Of a stretch of 64,000 nt of DNA, positions 24,000-32,105 are shown piece by piece. Made by a program: the position numbers and the translations under genes. Positions within the stretch are counted from its first letter, which is position 1. Every line of letters begins with the position of its first letter. This DNA comes from Burkholderia diffusa. Its GTDB lineage: Bacteria; Pseudomonadota; Gammaproteobacteria; Burkholderiales; Burkholderiaceae. Under the pieces are notes generated by a model. It was given only the letters and a program-made list of their open reading frames with translations. It did no database searches and had not been told where the DNA came from. The stretch spans positions 186,001 to 250,000 of the forward strand of contig NZ_CABVPN010000002.1 of NCBI RefSeq assembly GCF_902499115.1, given 5' to 3'.

Positions 24000-25292
24000 A
24001 TGACAACCCCTACACGCATCGTCATCGTCGGCGGCGGAATCGCCGGGCTGCAGCTCGCGACCCGTCTGGGCGAGCGCCTCGGCCGGTCCGGGCGGGCGCA
24101 GGTCACGGTTGTCGACCGCAGTCCGACGCACATCTGGAAGCCGATGCTGCACACGATCGCGGCCGGTACGCGCGACGTCCAGCAGCAGCAGGTGATCTTC
24201 CTCGCCCATGCACGCGACCACGGCTACACGTACCAGCCCGGCGAACTGAAGGGGCTCGATCGCGCACGCCGCCGTGTGCAGCTCGGCGAGATCCGCTCGC
24301 AGGACGGCGAACTCGTGCTCGAGGCACGCGAACTCGAATACGACGCGCTGATCCTCGCGCTCGGCAGCCAGGCCAACGATTTCGGCGTACCGGGCGTGCG
24401 CGAGCACTGCTACTTCATCGACAGTCAGCAGCAGGCCGAGACCTTCAACGAAGCGTTGCGGATGCGCGTCTTTCGCAGCATCGCGCGCGACGAGCCGTTC
24501 CGCGTCGCGATCGTCGGCGCGGGCGCAACCGGCGTGGAACTCGCGGCGGAGCTGAGCCGCCTGCTGGAAGTGGCGCAGGCGTATGGCGACGCGACGGTGC
24601 GCGAGCGGCTGCAGCTCACGCTGCTTGAAAGCGGCCCGCGCATCCTCGCCGCGTTTCCGCCGAGGATTTCCGCGTCGGCGCAGCGGCGGCTCGAACAGAT
24701 CGGCTTTCACGTGCTGACGTCGACCCGCGTCACGTCGGCCGACGCGAACGGCTTCCACTACGGCGACGGTTCGTTCGCGGAAGCAGACCTGATGGTCTGG
24801 GCGGCCGGTGTGAAGGCGCCCGATTTCATGCAGGCGCTCGACGGGCTCGACACGAATCGCGCGAACCAGATCGTCGTCGGGCCGACGCTGCAGGCCACGG
24901 GCGACGAGCACGTGTTCGCGATCGGCGATTGCGCAAGCCTCTTGCCCGACGGCCATGAACGGCCGCTGCCGCCGACCGCGCAGGTCGCGACGCAGCAGGC
25001 CGAGCATCTCGCGAAGCACCTGCCCGCCTGGCTCGACGGCACGCCGATTCCACCGTTCGCGTTCCACGATTTCGGCGCGCTCGTGTCGATCAGCGACTAC
25101 GACGCGTTCGGCACGCTCGGGCAGTTCGGGTTCTTTCGCGGCGGCTTCATCCAGGGGCGCTTCGCGCAGTTCAGCCACCTGATGCTCTACCGGCGGCACC
25201 AGCAGGCGCTGCACGGCTTCTCCAAGGCGACCCTGCTGTGGATCGCCGAACGGATCAACGGCTGCGCGCAGCCGCGCATCCGCCTGTCGTGA
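24000..25292 (+). CDS. Type II NADH dehydrogenase-like FAD protein
   Basis: The product is 430 residues. The FAD-binding loop VIVGGGIAGLQ is at residues 8-18, and a second Rossmann motif, VAIVGAGATGVELAAEL, lies near 168-184 for NADH. The flavoprotein motif VFAIGDCASL near 305 and PPTAQVATQQAEHLA near 322 follow. The C-terminal amphipathic part is typical of membrane-bound NDH-2. Such enzymes pass electrons from NADH to quinone without pumping protons. The gene is divergent from a TetR regulator, so expression is probably inducible. No strong Shine-Dalgarno is visible, and the palindromic operator occupies that space. A sulfide:quinone reductase-like role is less likely. Confidence 0.9.
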   Translation: MTTPTRIVIVGGGIAGLQLATRLGERLGRSGRAQVTVVDRSPTHIWKPMLHTIAAGTRDVQQQQVIFLAHARDHGYTYQPGELKGLDRARRRVQLGEIRSQDGELVLEARELEYDALILALGSQANDFGVPGVREHCYFIDSQQQAETFNEALRMRVFRSIARDEPFRVAIVGAGATGVELAAELSRLLEVAQAYGDATVRERLQLTLLESGPRILAAFPPRISASAQRRLEQIGFHVLTSTRVTSADANGFHYGDGSFAEADLMVWAAGVKAPDFMQALDGLDTNRANQIVVGPTLQATGDEHVFAIGDCASLLPDGHERPLPPTAQVATQQAEHLAKHLPAWLDGTPIPPFAFHDFGALVSISDYDAFGTLGQFGFFRGGFIQGRFAQFSHLMLYRRHQQALHGFSKATLLWIAERINGCAQPRIRLS

Positions 25293-25336
25293 TGCCGCGT
25301 ATGGCGGTGTCGCGCAACGTTTCGAGGAAAACTGAC

Positions 25337-25735
25337 ATGAACAACCGTTTAGCGCCCTGGCTCGTGACCGTCGCCGCGATCGGCAGCTTCGACATGCCGT
25401 CCGTCTCGTGGGGCGTGCCGCGGCGGCGCAGCGTCACGCGCGACCGGCTGCCGTCGTGGGACGCGACGAGCAAGCCGACGATCAGCGTGCTCGAGCGGCC
25501 CACGGCCGATACCGTGATGATTTCGTGGCGCGACGCATGCACCGGGCACTACGGTTATCAGAAGTGGCGGCTGTTCACCACGCGCAAGCGCGGCGTGTGC
25601 GCGCTGTCGGGACAGCCGATCGAGATCGGCGACAGCGTCTATGCGCCGCAACTGCTCGGCTCGGCGCCGGGCAACGCCGCCGCGATGGTGCTGGCGGCGT
25701 GCATCGACGCGGCCCGCCCCGCCGAAGCGGCCTGA
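25337..25735 (+). CDS. DUF3331-type protein
   Basis: The product is 132 residues. The core, SWRDACTGHYGYQKWRLF followed by a C-x-L-S-G-Q-PI-x-x-GD segment (CALSGQPIEIGDSVYAP), matches the DUF3331 family found mainly in Burkholderia. The two cysteines about 25 residues apart with nearby His suggest metal or redox binding, which is inference only. GAGGAA just upstream supports ATG 25337. It follows the NDH-2-like gene by 44 bp and may be co-transcribed. Confidence 0.8.
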   Translation: MNNRLAPWLVTVAAIGSFDMPSVSWGVPRRRSVTRDRLPSWDATSKPTISVLERPTADTVMISWRDACTGHYGYQKWRLFTTRKRGVCALSGQPIEIGDSVYAPQLLGSAPGNAAAMVLAACIDAARPAEAA

Positions 25736-25765
25736 AGAACCGGGCATTCGACCCGGGATTGCGCT

Positions 25766-27094
25766 TCAGGCAGCGGTGACGCGATCCGCGTCGCGGACCG
25801 CCTCGTTCATCCGTGCTTCGGCTTCCGCATCCAGTCGTGCCGCATTCGCGTCGGCTTCCGCTTCCGACATCAGCTCGCCTTCCCACTTCGCGACCACGGC
25901 GCTCGCGATCGAGTTGCCCACCGCGTTCGTGGCGGAGCGGCCCATGTCGAGGAACGTGTCGACACCGAGGATCAGCAGCAGCCCGGCTTCCGGAATGTCG
26001 AACTGGTGCAACGTCGCCGCGATCACGACGAGCGACGCGCGCGGCACGCCCGCCATCCCCTTCGACGTCAGCATCAGTACGAGCAGCATCGTGATCTGCG
26101 TGCCGAGCGACAGGTGGATGTTGTACGCCTGTGCGATGAACAGCGACGCGAACGTGCAGTACATCATCGAACCGTCGAGGTTGAACGAATAACCCATCGG
26201 CATCACGAAGCTCGATATCTTGCGGCGCACGCCGAAACGGTCGAGCGCGTCGAGGATCTTCGGATACGCGGCCTCGGAGCTGGCCGTCGCGAACGACAGC
26301 ATGAACGCTTCCTTGATCAGCACCAGCAGCTTGAATACGCGACGGCCGAGGAACAGCAGGCCAGCGATCACGAGTGTGCTCCACAGCAGGAACAGGCTCA
26401 CGTAGAAGTCGCCCATGAACACCGCGAACTTCAGCAGGATCGACAGCCCGTTGATCGCGACGGTCGACGCCATCGCCGCCAGCACCGCGAGCGGCGCGAG
26501 CTTCATCACGTAGCCGGTGATCTTCAGCATCACGTGCGCGAGCTGGTCGATCGCGGCGACGAGGATCTTGCCGCGTTCGCCGAGCGCCGCGAGCGCAACG
26601 CCGAAGAACATCGAGAACACGACGATCTGCAGGATCTCGTTGTTCGCCATCGCCTCGGCGATCGACTTCGGCACCATGTGACTGACGAAATCCTTCAGCG
26701 TGAACTTCGACGTCGCGAGATGCGCGGACGCGCCAATGTCCGGCAGCGGCAGGCCGAGGTTCTCGCCGGGCCGCAGCAGGTTCGCCATCAGCAGGCCCAG
26801 CAGCAGCGAGATCAGCGACGCGGTGACGAACCAGCCGAACGCCTTCACGAACACGCGCCCGACCGACGATGCGTCGCCCATGTGCGCGATGCCGACGACG
26901 AGCGTCGAGAACACCAGCGGGCCGATCACCATCTTGATCAGCCGCAGGAACACGTCGGACACGAGCGAGATGTAGCCGGCGATCTCGGTCGCCGACTGCT
27001 TGTCCGGAAACTGCGTATAGATCATGTAGCCGATGAAGATGCCGGCCGCCATCGCGAGCAGGATCCAGCCTGCCGCAGACATTCGTTTGTTCAT
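25766..27094 (-). CDS. Dicarboxylate/amino acid:cation symporter (DctA-like, DAACS family)
   Basis: The product is 442 residues with about eight membrane helices and two re-entrant hairpins. Family motifs are visible: FLRLIKMVIGPLVFSTLV near 50, SSEAAYPKIL (serine-rich hairpin 1, as ATASSEAAYP), SFNLDGSMMY, and ILGVDTFLDMGRSATNAVGN near 380. It imports C4-dicarboxylates such as succinate, fumarate and malate, or glutamate/aspartate, with protons or sodium. The Met at 27094 is chosen because the sequence before it is not conserved. The acidic/Ala-rich C-tail (about 415-442) is unusual but harmless. It lies downstream of the gamma-glutamyltransferase gene on the same strand. Confidence 0.92.
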   Translation of the reverse strand: MNKRMSAAGWILLAMAAGIFIGYMIYTQFPDKQSATEIAGYISLVSDVFLRLIKMVIGPLVFSTLVVGIAHMGDASSVGRVFVKAFGWFVTASLISLLLGLLMANLLRPGENLGLPLPDIGASAHLATSKFTLKDFVSHMVPKSIAEAMANNEILQIVVFSMFFGVALAALGERGKILVAAIDQLAHVMLKITGYVMKLAPLAVLAAMASTVAINGLSILLKFAVFMGDFYVSLFLLWSTLVIAGLLFLGRRVFKLLVLIKEAFMLSFATASSEAAYPKILDALDRFGVRRKISSFVMPMGYSFNLDGSMMYCTFASLFIAQAYNIHLSLGTQITMLLVLMLTSKGMAGVPRASLVVIAATLHQFDIPEAGLLLILGVDTFLDMGRSATNAVGNSIASAVVAKWEGELMSEAEADANAARLDAEAEARMNEAVRDADRVTAA

Positions 27095-27248
27095 AACGGA
27101 GCTCGACGCACGGTACGGGAGTGGGAGAAAAAGGCGCGCGCCGGTGCCGTGCCACGATGCGCGCCGCGAGCCGGTCGGACCCGGCATGCCGGGCACCTGC
27201 CACGCTCGATACTATGGAAGTCCGCGAACGGACGCGCTGTTCGCCGTG

Positions 27249-27276
27249 CCGGCGTTCGCCCGATCGCGAACGCCGG
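27249..27276 (-). terminator. Stem-loop downstream of gamma-glutamyltransferase
   Basis: An 11-bp perfect stem (CCGGCGTTCGC with its complement, 6-nt loop) starts 36 nt after the ggt stop codon on the minus strand. There is no U-tract, so it may protect the 3' end or act as a weak terminator. Confidence 0.4.
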
Positions 27277-27311
27277 TTGCAGCCCTTCAGCGCGGCGCGA
27301 CCGCGATCAGG

Positions 27312-29063
27312 TCAGTACCCGATCGCCGAACCGGCCGGACGGCGCGGGTCGTTGACGCCGTAGATGTAGCCGACCCGCACGTTGCCGGACACCGACGAAT
27401 CGTTGCCCGAACTCTGATGGCTCACCGCCTCCGTGCCGGGCAGGCCGACCAGGATCAGTTCCGCGGCGCCCCACGGCGTCTGCTCGACCATCTTGTAGCC
27501 CATGTTGCGCAGGATCGCGAGCGTGTCCGGCGAGAGGCCGCGGGTCTCGTAATAGACCTCGTCCGGCAGCCATTGATGATGGACGCGCGGCGCACCGACC
27601 GCATCCTGCGGCGTCATCCCGTAGTCGATCACGTTCAGCACGGTCTGCAGCGTGATCGTGATGATCCGCGAACCGCCCGGCGAGCCGACCACCATGAACA
27701 CCTTGCCGTCCTTCTTCACGATCGTCGGCGCCATCGACGACAGCGGGCGCTTGCCCGGCGCGATCGAGTTGCGCGTGCCCTGCACGAGGCCGAACAGGTT
27801 CTGCGCGCCGACCTTCACGGTGAAGTCGTCCATCTCGTCGTTCAGGAAGAAGCCCGTGCCCGGTGCGATCACCACGGCGCCGAAGCGGCCGTTGACCGTG
27901 TAGGTCGTCGACACCGCGTTGCCGTCTCGGTCGATGATCGAATAATGCGTCGTCTCCGGCTTCTCGTGCACGCCGACGCCCGGCTGCACGTCGACCGAAG
28001 CCGTCGCCATGTCGCCGCTGATCTGCTTGCGGATCTCGGCCGCATATTGCTTGCTCGTCAGCTTCGCGACCGGATTGTCGATGAAGTTCGGGTCGCCGAG
28101 CAGCGTGTTGCGGTCTTCGTACGCATGACGCATCGCCTCGGTCATGAAATGGACCACCGACGCAGACTGGTAACCCAGCTTCCGCAGGTCATAGCCTTCG
28201 AGCACGTTCAGCGTCTCGCACATCGTCACGCCGCCCGAGCTCGGCGGCGGCGCCGACACGAACTCGTAGCCGCGATACGTGCAGGTCAGCGGCGTGACGT
28301 CCTGCGCGCGATACGACGCGAAATCGGCTGCCGTGATCACGCCGCCGCCGCGCTTCGACGCCGCTTCGACGATCTTCGGGATCTCGCCGTGATAGAACGC
28401 TTCGGGGCCCTGCTCCGCGATACGCTCGAGCGTGCGAGCCAGGTCCTTCTGCACCAGGCGGTCGCCCGGCTGCAGCGGCGAGCCGTCCGGACGCAGGAAG
28501 ATGCGCGCGGCTTCCGGATCCTTCCTGAAGCGCTCGATCGTCGTGTCGAGGATGTCCGTATCGCCGCGCGTCAGTACGAAGCCGTCGCGCGCGAGCCGGA
28601 TCGCCGGCTCCATCACCTGCCTGCGCGTCAGCTTGCCGTACTTGCGCTGCGCGAGGTCGAGGCCCGCGACCGTGCCCGGCACGCCGACCGCGCGATAGCC
28701 GTACAGGCTGTCGCCCGGAATCACGTCGCCCTTCGCATCGAGATACATGTTCGCCGATGCCGCGGCCGGCGCCGTCTCGCGGAAGTTGATGAAGCGGTCG
28801 CGGCCGTCGGCCAGATGCAGCGTCATGAAGCCGCCGCCGCCGATGTTGCCGCAGCACGGATTGGTCACCGCTTGCGCGTAGCCGACTGCCACTGCGGCGT
28901 CCACCGCGTTGCCGCCCGCCTTCAGGATGTCGACGCCGATCTGCGACGCGAAGTGCTGCGACGACACGACCATGCCGTTCTTCGCTTCCACCGCGGGTTC
29001 CGACGCGGCGAGCGCGCATGCGCTCATCGCCGACAACAGGGTGAGTACTACGAGCCGCCTCAT
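27312..29063 (-). CDS. ggt: Gamma-glutamyltransferase
   Basis: The product is 583 residues with a signal peptide (MRRLVVLTLLSAMSACALAA), so the enzyme is periplasmic. It is an N-terminal-nucleophile enzyme that self-cleaves before a threonine. The motif TTHYSIID places that residue at about Thr371, splitting the protein into large and small chains. Substrate-binding segments NIGGGGFM, FRETAP, PPPSSGG and PLSSMAPT are present. It cleaves glutathione and other gamma-glutamyl compounds and supplies glutamate and Cys-Gly. Start 29063 gives a clean signal peptide, and the longer frame to 29204 does not. Confidence 0.95.
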   Translation of the reverse strand: MRRLVVLTLLSAMSACALAASEPAVEAKNGMVVSSQHFASQIGVDILKAGGNAVDAAVAVGYAQAVTNPCCGNIGGGGFMTLHLADGRDRFINFRETAPAAASANMYLDAKGDVIPGDSLYGYRAVGVPGTVAGLDLAQRKYGKLTRRQVMEPAIRLARDGFVLTRGDTDILDTTIERFRKDPEAARIFLRPDGSPLQPGDRLVQKDLARTLERIAEQGPEAFYHGEIPKIVEAASKRGGGVITAADFASYRAQDVTPLTCTYRGYEFVSAPPPSSGGVTMCETLNVLEGYDLRKLGYQSASVVHFMTEAMRHAYEDRNTLLGDPNFIDNPVAKLTSKQYAAEIRKQISGDMATASVDVQPGVGVHEKPETTHYSIIDRDGNAVSTTYTVNGRFGAVVIAPGTGFFLNDEMDDFTVKVGAQNLFGLVQGTRNSIAPGKRPLSSMAPTIVKKDGKVFMVVGSPGGSRIITITLQTVLNVIDYGMTPQDAVGAPRVHHQWLPDEVYYETRGLSPDTLAILRNMGYKMVEQTPWGAAELILVGLPGTEAVSHQSSGNDSSVSGNVRVGYIYGVNDPRRPAGSAIGY

Positions 29064-29204
29064 GACGGGATCCTCCAGACGAGTAACCGGGCCATGCCCG
29101 GATGCGTGACTGGCCCGGAGGCTGGTCGGCGCTGTTGATCCGGCATGTAACAAACGATACATTCCGGTGAGGCCGCGATCATAGCATCGGCATTTCTCTG
29201 TCAA

Positions 29205-29215
29205 AACCTAGGGTT
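29205..29215. promoter_or_regulatory. CCTAGGGT motif and nearby dyads between ggt and the RpiR gene
   Basis: AACCTAGGGTT lies about 145 bp upstream of ggt. Nearby are the palindrome TTTCGCGAAA (29227-29236) and an imperfect dyad TTCAT-N7-ATGAA (29269-29285) in front of the RpiR-type gene. Any of these could be the regulator's operator, and I cannot choose between them. Confidence 0.3.
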
Positions 29216-29427
29216 ATCACTGAATTTTTCGCGAAATACGACGCTTATACGGGTCACCGAATGTTCGTTTCATTACATATATGAATGATCGACGCGCGGT
29301 GCGATGCGTCCCCCTAACCTTCGATCGCATGCGTGTCGCGCGGTGTCGATGGGCTAACATGCGTGGAGTTGCCGGCAGACGCACGTCTGCCGTTTGTCAT
29401 TCAGCCAAGAGAAGGTCGGGGTGCCCG

Positions 29428-30306
29428 ATGGGGACAAGCATCAGGGCGTTGCTGCTATCGCAGATGGATAGCTTCACGCCGTCGGAACAGAAGGTCGCGC
29501 ATGCACTGCTGGATCGCTATCCGAGCCTCGGGCTCGGGCCGATCGCGAGCTTCGCGAAGCAAGCCGAAGTGAGCGACCCGACCGTGTTTCGCTTCGTCGT
29601 GCGGATCGGCTTTCCGAACTACTCGTCGTTCCAGCAGGCGCTGTACGACGAGATCGACACCGCGATGAATTCGCCGCTCGCGCGAATGGATGCGTTCCAC
29701 TCGGAATCCGGAATGCGCGACAGCCATGCGGCGATCTTTCAGCGGCTCTCGCAAGCGCTCGCCACGACGATCGACGGGCTCGACGCGGCGGCATTCGACG
29801 ACGCGGTGGCGTTGCTGGCCGATCCCGATATCCGCGTTTTGTGCGGCGGCGGCCGCTATACGGCGCCGCTCGCGTCGCTGTTTTCGTTCACGCTCGCCTA
29901 TGCGCGCCCGCACGTGCAGTACGTCGAGCCGAACGTGAATCTCGCATCGGTGTCGCTGGCCGATATGGGACCGGGCGACGTGCTCGTCATTTTCGATTTT
30001 CGTCGCTATCAGAAGGACAGCCTCCGGTTTGCGCAGGCCGCACACCAGCTCGGCGTGCGCGTGCTGCTGATCACCGACGAATGGCGCTCGCCGATCAGCG
30101 CGTTCGCCGAGATCGTGCTGCGGATCCAGGGGCGGCCGTTCGCGATGCTGCAGACGAACGTGCCCGCGCTCGCGCTCGCCGAAGCGCTCGTGATCGGCGT
30201 GACGAACCGGCTTCCTGAACTCGCGCGGCAGCGTATGGAGAAGATCGAAGGGTTGAGTACGGGTGGGGTCGAACAGGAGGCGAATCAGTGGGATTTGCCG
30301 GAGTGA
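29428..30306 (+). CDS. MurR/RpiR-family transcriptional regulator with SIS domain
   Basis: The product is 292 residues. The N-terminal RpiR-type HTH (residues about 5-78) contains MDSFTPSEQKVAHALL, ASFAKQAEVSDPTVFRFVV (as KQAEVSDPTVFRF) and GFPNYSSFQQAL. The SIS domain (about 125-255) has the sugar-phosphate-binding pattern ending LITDEWRSPIS and should sense a phosphosugar or amino-sugar-like ligand. It diverges from ggt, which makes ggt a plausible target, though a link between SIS-type control and gamma-glutamyl metabolism is not established. ATG 29428 is chosen by homology. A frame extension to 29281 exists. Confidence 0.88.
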   Translation: MGTSIRALLLSQMDSFTPSEQKVAHALLDRYPSLGLGPIASFAKQAEVSDPTVFRFVVRIGFPNYSSFQQALYDEIDTAMNSPLARMDAFHSESGMRDSHAAIFQRLSQALATTIDGLDAAAFDDAVALLADPDIRVLCGGGRYTAPLASLFSFTLAYARPHVQYVEPNVNLASVSLADMGPGDVLVIFDFRRYQKDSLRFAQAAHQLGVRVLLITDEWRSPISAFAEIVLRIQGRPFAMLQTNVPALALAEALVIGVTNRLPELARQRMEKIEGLSTGGVEQEANQWDLPE

Positions 30307-30747
30307 TGGTTGGGGCCGTGTTCGGACGTTGCGAGCTTTGCCGACACGCCTGCGCCCGGCGCCGCCACCCGCCCTCCCCATCCTGCTTCCGGTTTGCCTC
30401 GTCCGTGATCGTAACGTTGCACGCACTGATGACGCGCTTCGCGGTCGCGCTGCTGATATCGCTCTCGCTCACGTAGAGCGGCTGGCCGCCACCGGTATTC
30501 TTCCCGCTCGTTGAGCCATGCGTTGCATAGTTGTTCCCGCCATCGCCTACACCGCCGCCCGCACCAACAGGTCGTTGAATTGCTGTCGGGCCGGACGTAT
30601 TTTCCCTTTGGCCGTTCGGCAGCGAATACGCGGACGGACGCGCCTGAGCGACTCACTCAGGCGCATCGTACGAAGCAGCCGTTGCTGGCCTCGATGTCTG
30701 GCGCTCGGTCAAATCAAAGCCAGGGCTGCCTTACCCATCGACGGATC
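30307..30747. other. Intergenic stretch with one strong stem-loop
   Basis: About 440 bp between the convergent RpiR and ABC transporter genes. No convincing gene is seen. A perfect 9-bp stem GCGCCTGAG/CTCAGGCGC with a 7-nt loop lies at 30640-30664. On the minus strand it would fall 84 nt after the ABC ATPase stop codon and could be a transcript end, although no T-run follows. Confidence 0.45.
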
Positions 30748-32094
30748 TCAGCTCTCCACATCCTCGAGACTGAACACCTCGGTCTTGTCGTTGTACGAGA
30801 AGACTTCGCCGTAACGGCCCCAGTCGATCACCGCGTCGAGCGTTTCCTCCGCCGCGTCATCCGACAGGAAATCCTCCAGCTCCTGCTCGAAACGCACGCG
30901 CGGCGCGCGATGGCCGGGGCGCTCGTTCAACACCTTCCTGATCCGCGCGGCGAGCGGTACGTGCTTCAGCAGATGATCCGCGAACATCAGCTTGCGCTCC
31001 TGCGTGCCGAATTCCGCGAACACGCGCGCTGGCGGCGTCAGGAACACGTCGCCTTCGCGCACGTCCGCAAAACCGAGGTACTGCAGCACTTCAGCGATCG
31101 GAAACAGTTCGTCCACTTCCAGATGCAGCGTGCGCGCGATTTCGGGCATGTCGGCGCGACCGTGATACGGCGCCATCGCGAGCGTCTCGATCAGGCCGGC
31201 CATCAGGTTGGTGGACACGCGCGGCATCCAGCTGCCGAGCTCGAGCCCCTTCTTCGTCGCCTCGCCGGTCTGGCGCGCGGTCATCTTCGCGTAGATGTCG
31301 TCGACGAGCTTGCGGAAATCGGGATCCAGCCGGTTGCGCGGATGCTTGAACGGCACCTTGATCTCGGCGATCACGCGACCCGGGTTCGACGACAGCACGA
31401 GGATCCGGTCGCACATGAACACCGCTTCCTCGATGTTGTGCGTGACGATCAGCACCGACTTGATCGGCATCCGGCCTTGCGTCCACAGGTCGAGCAGGTC
31501 GGTACGCAGCGTTTCGGCCGTCAGCACGTCGAGTGCCGAGAACGGCTCGTCCATCAGCAGGATCGTCGGATCGACGACGAGCGCGCGCGCGAAGCCCACG
31601 CGCTGACGCATGCCGCCCGACAGCTCACGCGGGTAGGCGTTCTCGAAGCCGTCGAGACCGATCAGGTCGATCGCGGCGAGCGCGCGTTCGCGCCGCTCGC
31701 GTGCGCCGACGCCGAGCGCTTCCAGCCCGGCTTCCACGTTCTGCAGCACGGTGAGCCACGGGAACAGCGCGAAGGTCTGGAACACCATTGCGACGCCTTC
31801 GGCCGGGCCGGTCAGCGGCTTGCCGAGGTAGGTCACTTCACCGCCGGTCGGCTCGATCAGCCCCGCGATGATCCGCAGCAGCGTGGACTTGCCCGAGCCC
31901 GAACGACCGAGCAGCCCGACGATCTCGCCTTCGCGCAGCGACAGGTTCGCGTCGTCGAGCACGAGCAGTTCGCCCTGCGTCTTGTTGAAGCCACGGCAGA
32001 CGTGATCCACGCGCAGGATTTCCTCACCGAGGCGCGGCGGCTGAAGCGGCTGGGACGTCTGGGCGGGGGCGTTGATTACGGTCGAATTTTGCAT
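30748..32094 (-). CDS. ABC importer ATPase with C-terminal AAA-associated domain (nitrate/taurine type)
   Basis: The product is 448 residues. The N-terminal ATPase has Walker A GRSGSGKST (about 63-71), signature ELSGGMRQRV (about 160) and Walker B LLMDEPFSALD (about 182). The last ~150 residues form the AAA-associated C-terminal domain found in some nitrate/sulfonate/taurine-type ATPases, which probably has a regulatory role (MSTNLMAGLIETL-type start). The gene follows the permease by 11 bp. The energy module therefore belongs to the importer, but no substrate-binding protein gene is in the neighbourhood, so the solute is unknown. Confidence 0.93.
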   Translation of the reverse strand: MQNSTVINAPAQTSQPLQPPRLGEEILRVDHVCRGFNKTQGELLVLDDANLSLREGEIVGLLGRSGSGKSTLLRIIAGLIEPTGGEVTYLGKPLTGPAEGVAMVFQTFALFPWLTVLQNVEAGLEALGVGARERRERALAAIDLIGLDGFENAYPRELSGGMRQRVGFARALVVDPTILLMDEPFSALDVLTAETLRTDLLDLWTQGRMPIKSVLIVTHNIEEAVFMCDRILVLSSNPGRVIAEIKVPFKHPRNRLDPDFRKLVDDIYAKMTARQTGEATKKGLELGSWMPRVSTNLMAGLIETLAMAPYHGRADMPEIARTLHLEVDELFPIAEVLQYLGFADVREGDVFLTPPARVFAEFGTQERKLMFADHLLKHVPLAARIRKVLNERPGHRAPRVRFEQELEDFLSDDAAEETLDAVIDWGRYGEVFSYNDKTEVFSLEDVES

Positions 32095-32105
32095 CGCGCT
32101 TACTC

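Noticed and set aside
27033..29138. A 701-residue open frame antisense to gamma-glutamyltransferase
   Set aside because: Shadow frame; composition is Arg/His/Asp-rich without motifs.
30518..30814. A 98-residue + strand frame after the RpiR gene
   Set aside because: Overlaps the ABC ATPase end, no Shine-Dalgarno, biased composition.
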